Source: Acidobacteriaceae bacterium
GTDB lineage: Bacteria > Acidobacteriota > Terriglobia > Terriglobales > Acidobacteriaceae
Length of the DNA: 33,615 bases
NCBI GenBank assembly: GCA_030038435.1
Contig: JASHOY010000403.1
Location: 1-33,615, forward strand
Direction of reading: 5' to 3'
The notes under the pieces are model-generated. The model was not told the DNA's origin, searched no databases, and worked only from the letters and a program-made list of their open reading frames with translations. This document shows positions 1-7,572 of this stretch, piece by piece. The position numbers and the translations under genes were made by a program. The stretch's first letter is position 1; the number at the start of each line of letters is the position of its first letter.

Positions 1-197
1 GGCCGGCAGCGCAGATGCATCTTCCCCTGGTCTACAACAGCGCCGAGCATGCGCCCCAGCCCGCGTCTGCCGCTTCCACGCCGGCGCATCCTGTGGCTCC
101 GGCGCCAGCCGCAGCCGTAGCGCAAAAGAAGAAACCGAAGCGCGGGTTCTTCCGGTCGATCGGCCATTTCTTCCGGCGGATCTTTGGCGGCGATTAA
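1..197 (+). CDS. C-terminal end of an unknown protein (5' end outside window)
   Basis: The frame is open from the first bases of the window to a TAA at 195-197, so this is probably the tail of a longer protein, although an ATG at 15 could give a 60-residue product. What is visible is an Ala/Pro-rich low-complexity stretch followed by a strongly basic end with a KKKPKRGFF core and a final aromatic/arginine helix ending FRRIFGGD. The basic amphipathic tail could contact membrane or nucleic acid, but that is only inference. No domain is recognisable and no function can be assigned. The next gene lies on the opposite strand and converges on it. Confidence 0.45.
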   Translation, partial: PAAQMHLPLVYNSAEHAPQPASAASTPAHPVAPAPAAAVAQKKKPKRGFFRSIGHFFRRIFGGD

Positions 198-257
198 GAT
201 GCGCGAGTATGGATGCGGCTGGAGACTCGGTTTCGACCCTGGGCAGGCAGCGACAGT

Positions 258-1124
258 TCAATGGGTTTTTTCTTCGGCTTTTGCTGTGTCCTCGGCGAAG
301 ATCGCCTGGCCGTACTCAAGGACCGTCACCAGAACCACTCCGCCGACAATATTTCCGGACGCGGCAAAGAAGAGCCAGCTTCCGTAGGCGCTGCAGGCAG
401 CATTCCCGGTCAAAACGGTGATCAGGATCTCGCAAGACGTGGCAATGCAGTGCGCAAAATTGCCCAGCGCCACGAAAAACGTAAGCATCCAGATGATCAT
501 GACCGAGCCGGTGATGGAATGCGAGCCCGAGACCAGCCATGCGGTGAGAGCGATGATCCAGCCGGCGATGACTCCGGACCAAAAGATGGCGGCGAAAGAA
601 TGATGGAGGGCGCTTGCCCCAAATTGGCTCATTGCGGTCACCAGGCGGGGATCGAGTGCGGGCGTGAATACAGCGATGGCCGCAAAACCCAGCGCGCCGG
701 CCACGTTGGCGGGCAGCACAACCGACCACAGCCGCAAGGTGTTGCGCAGGTGTCTTCGTTCCGCCAGGACCAGGGCCACCGGGTACAGCGTGTTTTCAGT
801 GAAGAGCTGCGAACGCCCGATGATGACCACAATAAAGCCGACCGGGTAGAACGCCGATGCGATGAGGTGATCGGCGGGCGAGTGGCCGAGCATGACCGCC
901 GCGAACGCCATGCCCAGGGCGGAAAGCCCCATGAAGGCCCCGCCGCCCACGCCGGAAATGCCCAGTGCCAGGGTGGTGCGCCTCAATTCGCGGCGGGCGT
1001 TGGTTGCAACTTCAGTGAAGATCTCCTTTGCCGTGGGCCGGCCGAGGATCTTCTGCGGCGGCGTAACCTCCGCCGGGGCTGACGGTTCGGGTTTGGGACA
1101 CTCAAGGGCCGCTCGGTGAGGCAT
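258..1124 (-). CDS. Formate/nitrite transporter (FNT) family channel, YfdC-like
   Basis: This is an integral inner-membrane protein of about 288 residues with six hydrophobic segments, the size and layout of the FNT family (FocA, NirC, YfdC). The region after the fifth helix carries FVALGNFAHCIATSCE, which matches the family's conserved loop with its central pore histidine. The N-terminal 45 residues are hydrophilic, as in YfdC-type members. FNT proteins form pentamers in which each protomer is a pore for small monovalent anions such as formate, nitrite or hydrosulfide; the substrate cannot be told here. The start is uncertain: ATG at 1124 is used, but an in-frame GTG at 1142 is possible and neither has a clear Shine-Dalgarno sequence. 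No formate or nitrite enzyme lies nearby. Confidence 0.85.
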   Translation of the reverse strand: MPHRAALECPKPEPSAPAEVTPPQKILGRPTAKEIFTEVATNARRELRRTTLALGISGVGGGAFMGLSALGMAFAAVMLGHSPADHLIASAFYPVGFIVVIIGRSQLFTENTLYPVALVLAERRHLRNTLRLWSVVLPANVAGALGFAAIAVFTPALDPRLVTAMSQFGASALHHSFAAIFWSGVIAGWIIALTAWLVSGSHSITGSVMIIWMLTFFVALGNFAHCIATSCEILITVLTGNAACSAYGSWLFFAASGNIVGGVVLVTVLEYGQAIFAEDTAKAEEKTH

Positions 1125-1461
1125 GAGGCAAGCCGCGTCCACCGGCCAAAGCTGACCGCGCGTAGCTTGTCTTATCTCAGATGCAGATCCGGGTCTCCGC
1201 AGCTTGCGGAGTTAGAGCGTCTTCGGTTGAGCTGGTTACTGGCGACGCGAGTGTTCATGCTTTCTCACCCTTTGTGCAAAAGACGCACAGAGGGTGAAGC
1301 ATCTTGAGTTGTGTTAAGGCTTAAATCGAAAATGCTCCAGGGAATGCCTCGTCCTCCCTGGCGGGGGATGCGTTGAATGACGCTGCCGGGCCGGTCGAGC
1401 TGGAACCGCCTTCATGAGCTTGTTTTGCGAATTGAGCCAGCCGGGCGGTGGCTATTCTCTT
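1125..1461. other. Intergenic gap between FNT gene and trpE
   Basis: About 340 bp without a convincing gene. It holds the upstream region of the FNT gene and the 3' flank of trpE, and contains the long imperfect palindrome at 1257-1302. No clear promoter was identified. Confidence 0.5.
1257..1302. repeat. Imperfect palindrome (REP-like hairpin)
   Basis: The left arm 1257-1277 and right arm 1285-1302 pair as atgctt/aagcat, then caccct/agggtg and tgtgc/gcaca, with a 3-nt bulge, one G-T wobble and a 7-nt loop. There is no T-run on either side, so it is not a typical intrinsic terminator. It resembles the intergenic palindromes I associate with acidobacterial chromosomes. Confidence 0.5.
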
Positions 1462-3012
1462 TCACATCTCGCGCGCCTGCTCGATGGCCCGGATCACCGC
1501 CTGCGCTTTGTTGATCGATTCCTGGTGCTCGGATTCGGGTACAGAATCGGCTACGATTCCCGCGCCTGCCTGAATATATCCCCTACCGCCGACGGCAAGC
1601 ATGGAGCGAATAGCGATGCAGGAGTCGAGATTGCCGGAAAAATCCGCGTAGAAAACCGCGCCGCCGTAGGTTCCGCGCCGCGCCGGTTCCAGCTCCTCGA
1701 TGATTTCCATGGCGCGGACCTTGGGAGCGCCGGAAAGCGTGCCGGCAGGGAAGCAGGCGCGCAGCGCGTCCACGGCGGTCAACTCGGGGCGCAGTTTGCC
1801 TTCAATGGAGCTCACGATATGCATGACGTGGGAGTAGCGCTCGACAAACATCAGGCGGTCGACTTTGACGCTGCCAAACTCGCTCACCCGGCCTACGTCG
1901 TTGCGGCCCAGGTCCACGAGCATCACGTGCTCGGCGCGTTCTTTTTCGTCGCGCATCATTTCTTCGGCAAGGGCCTGGTCCTCGTCCTCCGTGGCTCCGC
2001 GGCGGCGCGTGCCGGCAATGGGCCGGTATTCCACTTTGCGTTTTGTCACGCGCACCAGCAGTTCGGGTGACGAGCCAGCAAGCTCAATCGGCAGCGGCGC
2101 CTTTACTTTTGGGACGGGCTTCCGTGGCCGGGAAGGCGATCCCAGCGGCTGTCCCGGGGCCATGCGCAGGAAAAACATGTAGGGGCTGGGATTGACGGTG
2201 CGCAGGGCGCGATAAACCTGGAACGCGTCCACACCTGGCTCTACTTCGAAGCGCTGCGAGAGCACGGCCTGAAAGATGTCGCCGGCCGCAATGTACTCTT
2301 TGGTCCGCTCCACTGCGGTGAGAAAATTGCGTTTCCGGGTGCGATGCGCTACTTTCAATTTCCTGTGGTTCTTGAGCGCGGGCAGCCTGGGCAGCGGTTG
2401 CGCCAACCGCTTTTCCAGCCGATCAAGCCGCTTCACGGCGCTCGCGTAGGCCTCGTCCGGCTTGTCGAGGGTGAGATCCGCCGTCACCACCAGCCAGATC
2501 TGCTTGCGCACGTGATCGAAGGCCAGCACTTCGTCAAAAAACAGGAGGCACACATCGGGGATGCCGAGTTCGTCTTTGGCCTGCGCGGGCAGGCGCTCGA
2601 TCTGCCGCACCGCGTCGTAGGCGAAGTAGCCCACCGCACCGGCGGTGAACGGAGGCAGTCCCGGCAGCCGTGCGGGCTTGTGACCGCTGAGGGCATCGCG
2701 AAGGACGTGAAAGACGTCGGCTTCCAGGCGCGTGGCCTCTTTACCTTCGGTGATCGTAATCTGGCGTCCGCGGGCTTCGATGCGTTTGTAAGGCGAGAGC
2801 CCGATGAAGGTATAGCGCCCCACCTGTTCGCCGCCCTCGACAGATTCCAGCAGGCAGCACTCGGGATCGGACCAGGCCGTACGCAGGAAGGCCGAGACGG
2901 GTGTCTCCAGGTCGGCGACCAGGGTCCGGCAGACCGGCACCAGCGTATGGCTTTTAGCCAGGGCCCAAAATTCCTTGCGGCTGGGGTGGATCGGGCGATC
3001 AGGGGTCTTCAC
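1462..3012 (-). CDS. trpE: Anthranilate synthase component I
   Basis: This enzyme converts chorismate plus ammonia from glutamine to anthranilate, the first step of tryptophan synthesis. The 516-residue protein has the N-terminal regulatory motif LLES (residues 54-57), the usual site of tryptophan feedback inhibition, and the C-terminal chorismate-binding domain with DLGRNDVGRV, FPAGTLSGAPKVRAMEIIEELE and IRSML. A GTG at 3012 is chosen because the protein then begins MKTPDRP like relatives and a GGA lies 6 nt upstream; a TTG at 3042 would add ten residues. About 20 extra residues rich in Pro/Lys/Arg (about 285-306) sit between the FLRM and GSSPE segments of the chorismate domain. The amidotransferase partner trpG is not in the window, so the gene stands apart from a trp operon. 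PabB is less likely given the LLES region. Confidence 0.93.
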   Translation of the reverse strand: MKTPDRPIHPSRKEFWALAKSHTLVPVCRTLVADLETPVSAFLRTAWSDPECCLLESVEGGEQVGRYTFIGLSPYKRIEARGRQITITEGKEATRLEADVFHVLRDALSGHKPARLPGLPPFTAGAVGYFAYDAVRQIERLPAQAKDELGIPDVCLLFFDEVLAFDHVRKQIWLVVTADLTLDKPDEAYASAVKRLDRLEKRLAQPLPRLPALKNHRKLKVAHRTRKRNFLTAVERTKEYIAAGDIFQAVLSQRFEVEPGVDAFQVYRALRTVNPSPYMFFLRMAPGQPLGSPSRPRKPVPKVKAPLPIELAGSSPELLVRVTKRKVEYRPIAGTRRRGATEDEDQALAEEMMRDEKERAEHVMLVDLGRNDVGRVSEFGSVKVDRLMFVERYSHVMHIVSSIEGKLRPELTAVDALRACFPAGTLSGAPKVRAMEIIEELEPARRGTYGGAVFYADFSGNLDSCIAIRSMLAVGGRGYIQAGAGIVADSVPESEHQESINKAQAVIRAIEQAREM

Positions 3013-3333
3013 AGTGATTCCAGTGTACCTGCCGGGCGACAAACCGGACGGCTTGTACTGGTTTGCTCATTCCGGCCCGGAAGGGCAAAAGCAACAGCAT
3101 GCACCATTTGCCGCAATGACACCAGCCGTTGGGGTGCTGCGTCCCGGAGGCGCAAGATGCGCTGTTCTGCCTGTTCTGGCCACGATTGACGGGCGCGAAT
3201 GAGCGCCTCACCCGCAGCGATTTCCTGAAAAATGCCGGAAATTCCTTGAACATGCCGCCAAAACCGAGTTAAATACAAAATTACCGGCACCCGCGCCGGG
3301 GCTGGGGCTCATTTCCTTTTTTCGGAGGCGCTC
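3013..3333. other. Divergent intergenic region trpE / HTH gene
   Basis: About 320 bp separate the divergently oriented trpE and the HTH gene, so promoters for both should lie here. For the plus strand, TTGAAC at 3246-3251 is followed after 18 nt by TAAATA at 3270-3275, a weak sigma-70-like pair. No trp leader peptide or attenuator was recognised on the minus strand. Confidence 0.3.
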
Positions 3334-3603
3334 ATGCGCAACGCTGCCGTCCGCTCGAATTTGCTGGTTCCTGAAGTGCGCGAGGTCATGGACATCCGAC
3401 AGGCCTCGGACTACCTGGGCATCTCTCCCGACACTCTCTATAAATACGCCTCGGATGGATTTGTGCCCGCGTTCAAGCTGGGCAACCGCTGGCGCTTCAA
3501 GCGCTCCCGGCTGGACGAGTGGATGGACCGGCAATCGGATCTGCGCGCGTCCGGCGCGGAGATCAATCCGGAAGAGAAGAAGCCGGTCAAGGCGGCGCTG
3601 TAA
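3334..3603 (+). CDS. Small helix-turn-helix (excisionase/MerR-like) DNA-binding protein
   Basis: This is an 89-residue protein with one winged-HTH domain of the excisionase/HTH_17 type (residues about 18-68). The signature runs MDIRQASDYLGISPDTLYKY, then GFVPAFKLGNRWRF, then a DEWM helix; this order of recognition helix, wing Arg-Trp-Arg-Phe and closing helix is characteristic. A strong Shine-Dalgarno GGAGG at 3324-3328 lies 5 nt before the ATG. Such proteins bind DNA as small regulators or excision factors. No integrase or phage gene is nearby, so a chromosomal regulatory role is more likely than excision. Its targets are unknown. The 18-residue N-terminal extension and the acidic/lysine-rich tail show no recognisable domain. 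Confidence 0.85.
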   Translation: MRNAAVRSNLLVPEVREVMDIRQASDYLGISPDTLYKYASDGFVPAFKLGNRWRFKRSRLDEWMDRQSDLRASGAEINPEEKKPVKAAL

Positions 3604-4307
3604 GGCAAGGGACTAAGGGACGCAGGGACTAAGGGACTGACCCAGTCTCGTACGCCAGGCATTGCGATCGAGACCGGATGTGCAGGATGGATGAGTCCGG
3701 TTTTCGGGACGCAGATTTCACCAATAGAATCGCTCCCGACGTGCTCAGAATCGTTGAAGAACGCAGTTTTTTGAGCTGCTCGACGATCGCCTTGGTTCGG
3801 TGGACACATCCCAAGCATCCGCCAGCTGTCATCATTCGTTCGTAAACTCCCGCGAAATTCTCTGCGATCTCGGATTAGATTCCGGAGTGATTGAAGATAT
3901 CCTTGCGGTCTTATCTGCTCGGGGCGCATGTTGCGATTGTGAAGTGCTTTACAACGTGGCGGAAAAAGGCGGCTAAAGGCCATGCATTGGAAGCAGCGCG
4001 CCTCTGACTTGGGATGCGGTAATTGATGTCATCCCATCCCTGACCCCAGGGCTATCGCATGAACATGGATATGAGGCGCACAAAGGATTCGCCGCGGTCC
4101 TACGGAACGCGAAGATACTGTTGGGCGCCATCCCAGGGTTCCACCCTGGGCTATTTTCGAGCTTTCCCTACGGGAAGATGACGCTTCGGTTATTGGCCTG
4201 GCCCGGGACCGGATATTTTTGAGCAGTGAATAACATTCGTGCTCTTGCCCGGTCCCTGACCCCTGTGTACCTTAGCCTCTTGAGTCTCGCGTGATACAAC
4301 TGACCGG
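3604..4307. other. Intergenic region, about 700 bp, no convincing gene
   Basis: Reading frames here lack ribosome sites and family-like sequence. It begins with a short tandem repeat just after the HTH gene (agggactaaggga twice in about 30 bp, 3608-3637) and contains the palindrome at 4132-4150 with a related fragment ccccagggctat near 4045. The 3' half probably carries the promoter of the peptidase gene, but no clear -35/-10 pair was seen. Confidence 0.45.
4132..4150. repeat. Short perfect palindrome cccaggg-N5-ccctggg
   Basis: There are seven paired bases on each side of a 5-nt spacer, followed by ctatttt. A closely related half-site occurs about 90 bp upstream. It looks like a dispersed intergenic repeat, although the following T-run could let it act as a weak plus-strand terminator. 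Confidence 0.45.
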
Positions 4308-5399
4308 GTGGACCATTTCCGTCGCATAGGCCTTTTACGCCGCCGGATGAATCGAGCTGGGATTCCAGCTCTGGTGGTCACGCATCTTCCCGACGTCCGT
4401 TATCTCAGCGGATTCACCGGCTCCAGCGCCGCGCTTGCGGTGACCCGCCGCGCGGTGCGCATCTTTACCGATGGCCGTTACAAGACGCAGGCGGCTGAAG
4501 AGGTTTCTGCTGCACGCGTGGAGATCGTCTCCAACTCACCGGCGGTCTCTGCAGTGCAGTGGCTGGCTGCACAGCCGGGTGTGGATGAGGCTGGCTTCAA
4601 TCCGATGCAAACCTCGGTCGCCGACCTTGCGCGCTGGCGTGCCAGTCTGCCGGGGCGACTTCGCCGCAGCTTTCTCAGCTCGCTCCCGGATTCACTGATT
4701 GAGCCTCTGCGTGCGGTGAAGGACAACGAGGAGCTGGCGGTCATGGCCGAGGCGGCTCTGCTCGGCTGCACACTGTTCGATCATGTGCTGCGCATGGTGC
4801 GGCCCGGGGTGCCGGAAATCGAAATCGCTGCGGAGCTCGAGCACCAGGCACGCCTGCTGGGCGCCGAGGGCATGTCCTTTGAAACCATCGCCGCATCTGG
4901 GGCGCGCTCGGCTCTTCCCCACGGCCGGGCCACATCTAACCCGCTGCCGCGCCGCGGCTTTCTGACCCTGGACTTCGGTGTTATTCTCAAAGGTTATTGC
5001 TCGGATATGACGCGCACCGTCTACCTGGGTAAGCCCAAGGCCGAAGAAAGAAGAGCCTACGACGCGGTCTTGGAAGCCCAGGAAGCGGCGGTGGCCGCGG
5101 TAGGCGCCGGGGTGAGCTGCGGTGATATTGATGAAGCTGCGCGGAGCGTTCTGCGCGGTCATGGTCTCGCCGAGGCGTTTACCCACTCCACAGGCCACGG
5201 AGTGGGACTTGAGATTCATGAGCCGCCGCGTGTGGGCTCTGGACAGAAAACCAGGCTGCAGCCGGGCATGGTGATTACCATCGAGCCGGGGGTTTATTTG
5301 GAGGGCCGGTTCGGAATTCGCATTGAAGACATGGTGGCAGTAACGCGAACCGGGGGCCAGGTGCTTACCCCGGCGCCCAAAGCCCTGATCGAATTATGA
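4308..5399 (+). CDS. Xaa-Pro peptidase, M24 metallopeptidase family
   Basis: This aminopeptidase P/prolidase-like enzyme cleaves peptides next to proline. It has 363 residues: an N-terminal creatinase-like domain (about 1-125, with the DVRYLSGFTGSSAAL motif) and a C-terminal pita-bread catalytic domain. The five expected metal ligands are visible at D222 and D233 (LDFG...SDMTRT), H297 (HSTGHGVG), E326 (ITIEPGVY) and E340 (IEDMVAVT), so the enzyme should be active and cytoplasmic. The start is GTG at 4308. The stop overlaps the first possible ATG of the following accB reading frame (ATGA), suggesting translation in one operon with accB and accC, an order often seen in bacteria. It could be labelled pepP or pepQ; sequence alone does not decide. 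Confidence 0.92.
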   Translation: MDHFRRIGLLRRRMNRAGIPALVVTHLPDVRYLSGFTGSSAALAVTRRAVRIFTDGRYKTQAAEEVSAARVEIVSNSPAVSAVQWLAAQPGVDEAGFNPMQTSVADLARWRASLPGRLRRSFLSSLPDSLIEPLRAVKDNEELAVMAEAALLGCTLFDHVLRMVRPGVPEIEIAAELEHQARLLGAEGMSFETIAASGARSALPHGRATSNPLPRRGFLTLDFGVILKGYCSDMTRTVYLGKPKAEERRAYDAVLEAQEAAVAAVGAGVSCGDIDEAARSVLRGHGLAEAFTHSTGHGVGLEIHEPPRVGSGQKTRLQPGMVITIEPGVYLEGRFGIRIEDMVAVTRTGGQVLTPAPKALIEL

Positions 5400-5440
5400 T
5401 GGAGCGCAATCCGCCCAAGCGCGGGAGAGCCAAGGAAAGA

Positions 5441-5941
5441 ATGAAACAACAAGACCTTGACGATCTGAGACAACTTATCGAGTTTTTGAAGAGCTATCAG
5501 GTGGCCGAGTTTGACCTGGACCGTGGCGACCTGAAAATCCGACTCAAATTCAATCAGCAGGAAGCCGCCCCGGCAGGATGGAACGATCTGGCGCGGCTGC
5601 TTGCGCAAGCGCCCTCGCAGGCGGCTGCGGCGCCGGTCGCGGCACCGCGACCTGCTGCTGCTGCGGCACCAGTTGCCCCCGCGCCCGACCCTGACGACGG
5701 CCTGCACATCGTCAAGTCGCCCATCGTGGGCACATTTTACGGTTCGCCTTCGCCGGGCGCGGCGGCGTTTGTCTCTCCCGGCGACCAGGTCGAGAAGGGC
5801 CAGGTCATCTGCATTGTTGAAGCCATGAAGCTGATGAATGAAATCGAGTCCGACGCCGCCGGTGAAGTTGTCAAATGTCTGGTCACCAATGGGCAGCCTA
5901 TTGAATTCGGGCAGCCGCTGTTTTCCATAAGGCTGGGGTAG
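5441..5941 (+). CDS. accB: Biotin carboxyl carrier protein of acetyl-CoA carboxylase
   Basis: It carries the biotin that shuttles carboxyl groups in acetyl-CoA carboxylase, the first committed step of fatty acid synthesis. The 166-residue protein has an N-terminal helical segment (DLDDLRQLIEFLKSY), an Ala/Pro-rich flexible linker (about 55-85) and a C-terminal biotinyl domain. The attachment motif is EAMKLMNE with the biotinylated Lys at 130. ATG 5441 is preferred because AAGGAA precedes it by 5 nt and relatives begin with this helix; an upstream ATG at 5396, overlapping the peptidase stop, would add 15 basic residues. accC follows after 165 bp, an unusually long gap for this pair, and the gap contains short repeats. 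Confidence 0.94.
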   Translation: MKQQDLDDLRQLIEFLKSYQVAEFDLDRGDLKIRLKFNQQEAAPAGWNDLARLLAQAPSQAAAAPVAAPRPAAAAAPVAPAPDPDDGLHIVKSPIVGTFYGSPSPGAAAFVSPGDQVEKGQVICIVEAMKLMNEIESDAAGEVVKCLVTNGQPIEFGQPLFSIRLG

Positions 5942-6067
5942 GGGCGTGATCGGACGGGCAAGTCAGCGAGCTGGCATGCTCGCCAGACGGCTGAATCGCC
6001 GGGTTGCCGGGATCGCAGGCACTCCGGACGTTCGTGATAACATCGCTCCCTGCTGAAACGGGATGAT

Positions 6068-6106
6068 TTGCTAACCTGAGCTCGCTAATTTGCTGACTCG
6101 CTAATT
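6068..6106 (+). repeat. Short direct repeats directly upstream of accC
   Basis: Units beginning ttgctaac, tcgctaattt and tcgctaatta follow each other at 14-16 nt spacing and run into the ATG of accC; nine bases (tcgctaatt) are repeated exactly. No Shine-Dalgarno sequence is visible in front of accC. Upstream in the same gap is a small hairpin gcgagc-tggcat-gctcgc near 5967-5984. Confidence 0.45.
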
Positions 6107-7477
6107 ATGTTTCGTAAAGTACTCATCGCCAACCGCGGCGAGATTGCGCTGCGGGTTATCAGCGCCTGTCGCGAACTCGGCATCCGCACCGTCGCTGTTT
6201 ATAGCGAAGCCGATCGCAACTCACTGCACGTCCGCTTTGCCGACGAGGCCATCTGCATCGGTCCGCCGCGGCCCTCGGACAGCTATCTCAACGTCCCCGC
6301 CGTCATTTCCGCCGCGGAGATTGCCGATGTCGATGCCATTCATCCCGGTTACGGACTGCTCAGCGAAAATGCCAACTTCGCCGAAGTCTGCCGCGCCTCG
6401 AATATCAAGTTCATCGGCCCTCCACCCGAGGTCACCCGGCTGATGGGCGAAAAAGAAAAAGCCCGCCAGGCGATGAAGAAGGCCAAAGTGCCCATTCTGC
6501 CTGGATCGGAAGGCGTGCTGGCGACCGCGGAAGAGGCGCAGGACGCGGCGCGCAAGGTTGGCTACCCGGTGATCCTCAAGGCCAAGGCCGGAGGCGGCGG
6601 GCGGGGCATGAGAATCGTGCGCAATGCCGAGGATCTGCCCAATCTTTTTCACCAGGCGCATGCCGAGGCCGCCAATGCCTTCGGCAACGGCGAACTGTAC
6701 ATGGAGAAATTCATCGAGCGCCCGCGCCACATCGAGTTCCAGATGATCGCCGACGAGCACGGCAACGTGGCGTCGCTCTTCGAGCGCGAGTGTTCTATCC
6801 AGCGCCGCCATCAGAAACTCATCGAAGAGGCGCCGTCGCTGCAGGTCACCCCGAAAATGCGTGAGGAACTGGGCCGCACGCTCTGCCACTGCCTGGCCAA
6901 CATCGGCTACCAGAACGCGGGAACGGTCGAGTTCCTGCTGGATGAGGATGGGCAGATCTACTTCATCGAGATGAATACGCGCATCCAGGTCGAGCATCCG
7001 GTTACCGAGGCCATCACCGGCATCGACATGGTGAAGGCGCAGTTGCGCATCGCCTCGGGTGAGCGTCTCGATGGGATTCTGCCCGCAAAACTGGAGATTC
7101 GCGGCCATGCCATCGAATGCCGCATCAACGCCGAACATCCGCAGAAATTCACGCCATCGGCGGGCAAGATCACGGCCTTCAGCGTTCCCGGCGGCAACGG
7201 CGTGCGGGTAGATTCATCGCAGTACGCCGAGGGCGTTGTGCCGCCGTACTACGATTCGCTGATCGCCAAGCTGATTGTGCATGGACATAATCGCGAAGAG
7301 GCCATTGCCCGCATGGAGCGCGCACTGGATCAGTTTGTGGTGCGCGGCATCGAGACGTCGATCGATCTGCACAAGGCCATTTTCCAAAGCCCCGACTTCC
7401 GTGCCGGTGATTTCGATACCCAGTTCATGGAGCGCTTTCTCGCCGCGCGCGCCGAGGGCGAGAAAGCGCAGGCCTGA
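6107..7477 (+). CDS. accC: Acetyl-CoA carboxylase, biotin carboxylase subunit
   Basis: It carboxylates the biotin of AccB using ATP and bicarbonate. The length of 456 residues is normal for AccC. The N-terminal Rossmann-like domain starts [17 protein letters not shown]; the ATP-grasp domain shows the glycine-rich loop [11 protein letters not shown] (about 158-168), HIEFQ, the [12 protein letters not shown] segment and the metal/bicarbonate-site motif [16 protein letters not shown]. The C-terminal domain contains AHAIECR-like [12 protein letters not shown] and [14 protein letters not shown]. All expected catalytic segments are present. It follows accB on the same strand, but the acetyl-CoA carboxyltransferase genes accA and accD are not in the window. 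It could in principle also serve another biotin enzyme, but pairing with accB argues for fatty acid synthesis. Confidence 0.96.
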   Translation: MFRKVLIANRGEIALRVISACRELGIRTVAVYSEADRNSLHVRFADEAICIGPPRPSDSYLNVPAVISAAEIADVDAIHPGYGLLSENANFAEVCRASNIKFIGPPPEVTRLMGEKEKARQAMKKAKVPILPGSEGVLATAEEAQDAARKVGYPVILKAKAGGGGRGMRIVRNAEDLPNLFHQAHAEAANAFGNGELYMEKFIERPRHIEFQMIADEHGNVASLFERECSIQRRHQKLIEEAPSLQVTPKMREELGRTLCHCLANIGYQNAGTVEFLLDEDGQIYFIEMNTRIQVEHPVTEAITGIDMVKAQLRIASGERLDGILPAKLEIRGHAIECRINAEHPQKFTPSAGKITAFSVPGGNGVRVDSSQYAEGVVPPYYDSLIAKLIVHGHNREEAIARMERALDQFVVRGIETSIDLHKAIFQSPDFRAGDFDTQFMERFLAARAEGEKAQA

Positions 7478-7572
7478 ACGCTGGTCCCCCCGTAGCCGGG
7501 CAAAATCATCCGTAAAAATGGGTGCGCCGGCAATGGAATAACGGATAAGAAAAATATCTGAGCTGAAGAGGA

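Noticed and set aside
213-1082. Long plus-strand open frame over the FNT gene
   Set aside because: Arg/Gly/Asp-rich shadow frame opposite a clear FNT membrane protein, with no family-like sequence.
3334-3603. Phage or integrative-element excisionase
   Set aside because: The HTH type fits, but there is no integrase, attachment repeat or phage gene nearby, so a plain regulator is more likely.
3438-3983. Minus-strand frame of 181 codons over the HTH gene and its 3' flank
   Set aside because: Overlaps a well supported HTH gene in antisense; no ribosome site or recognisable domain.
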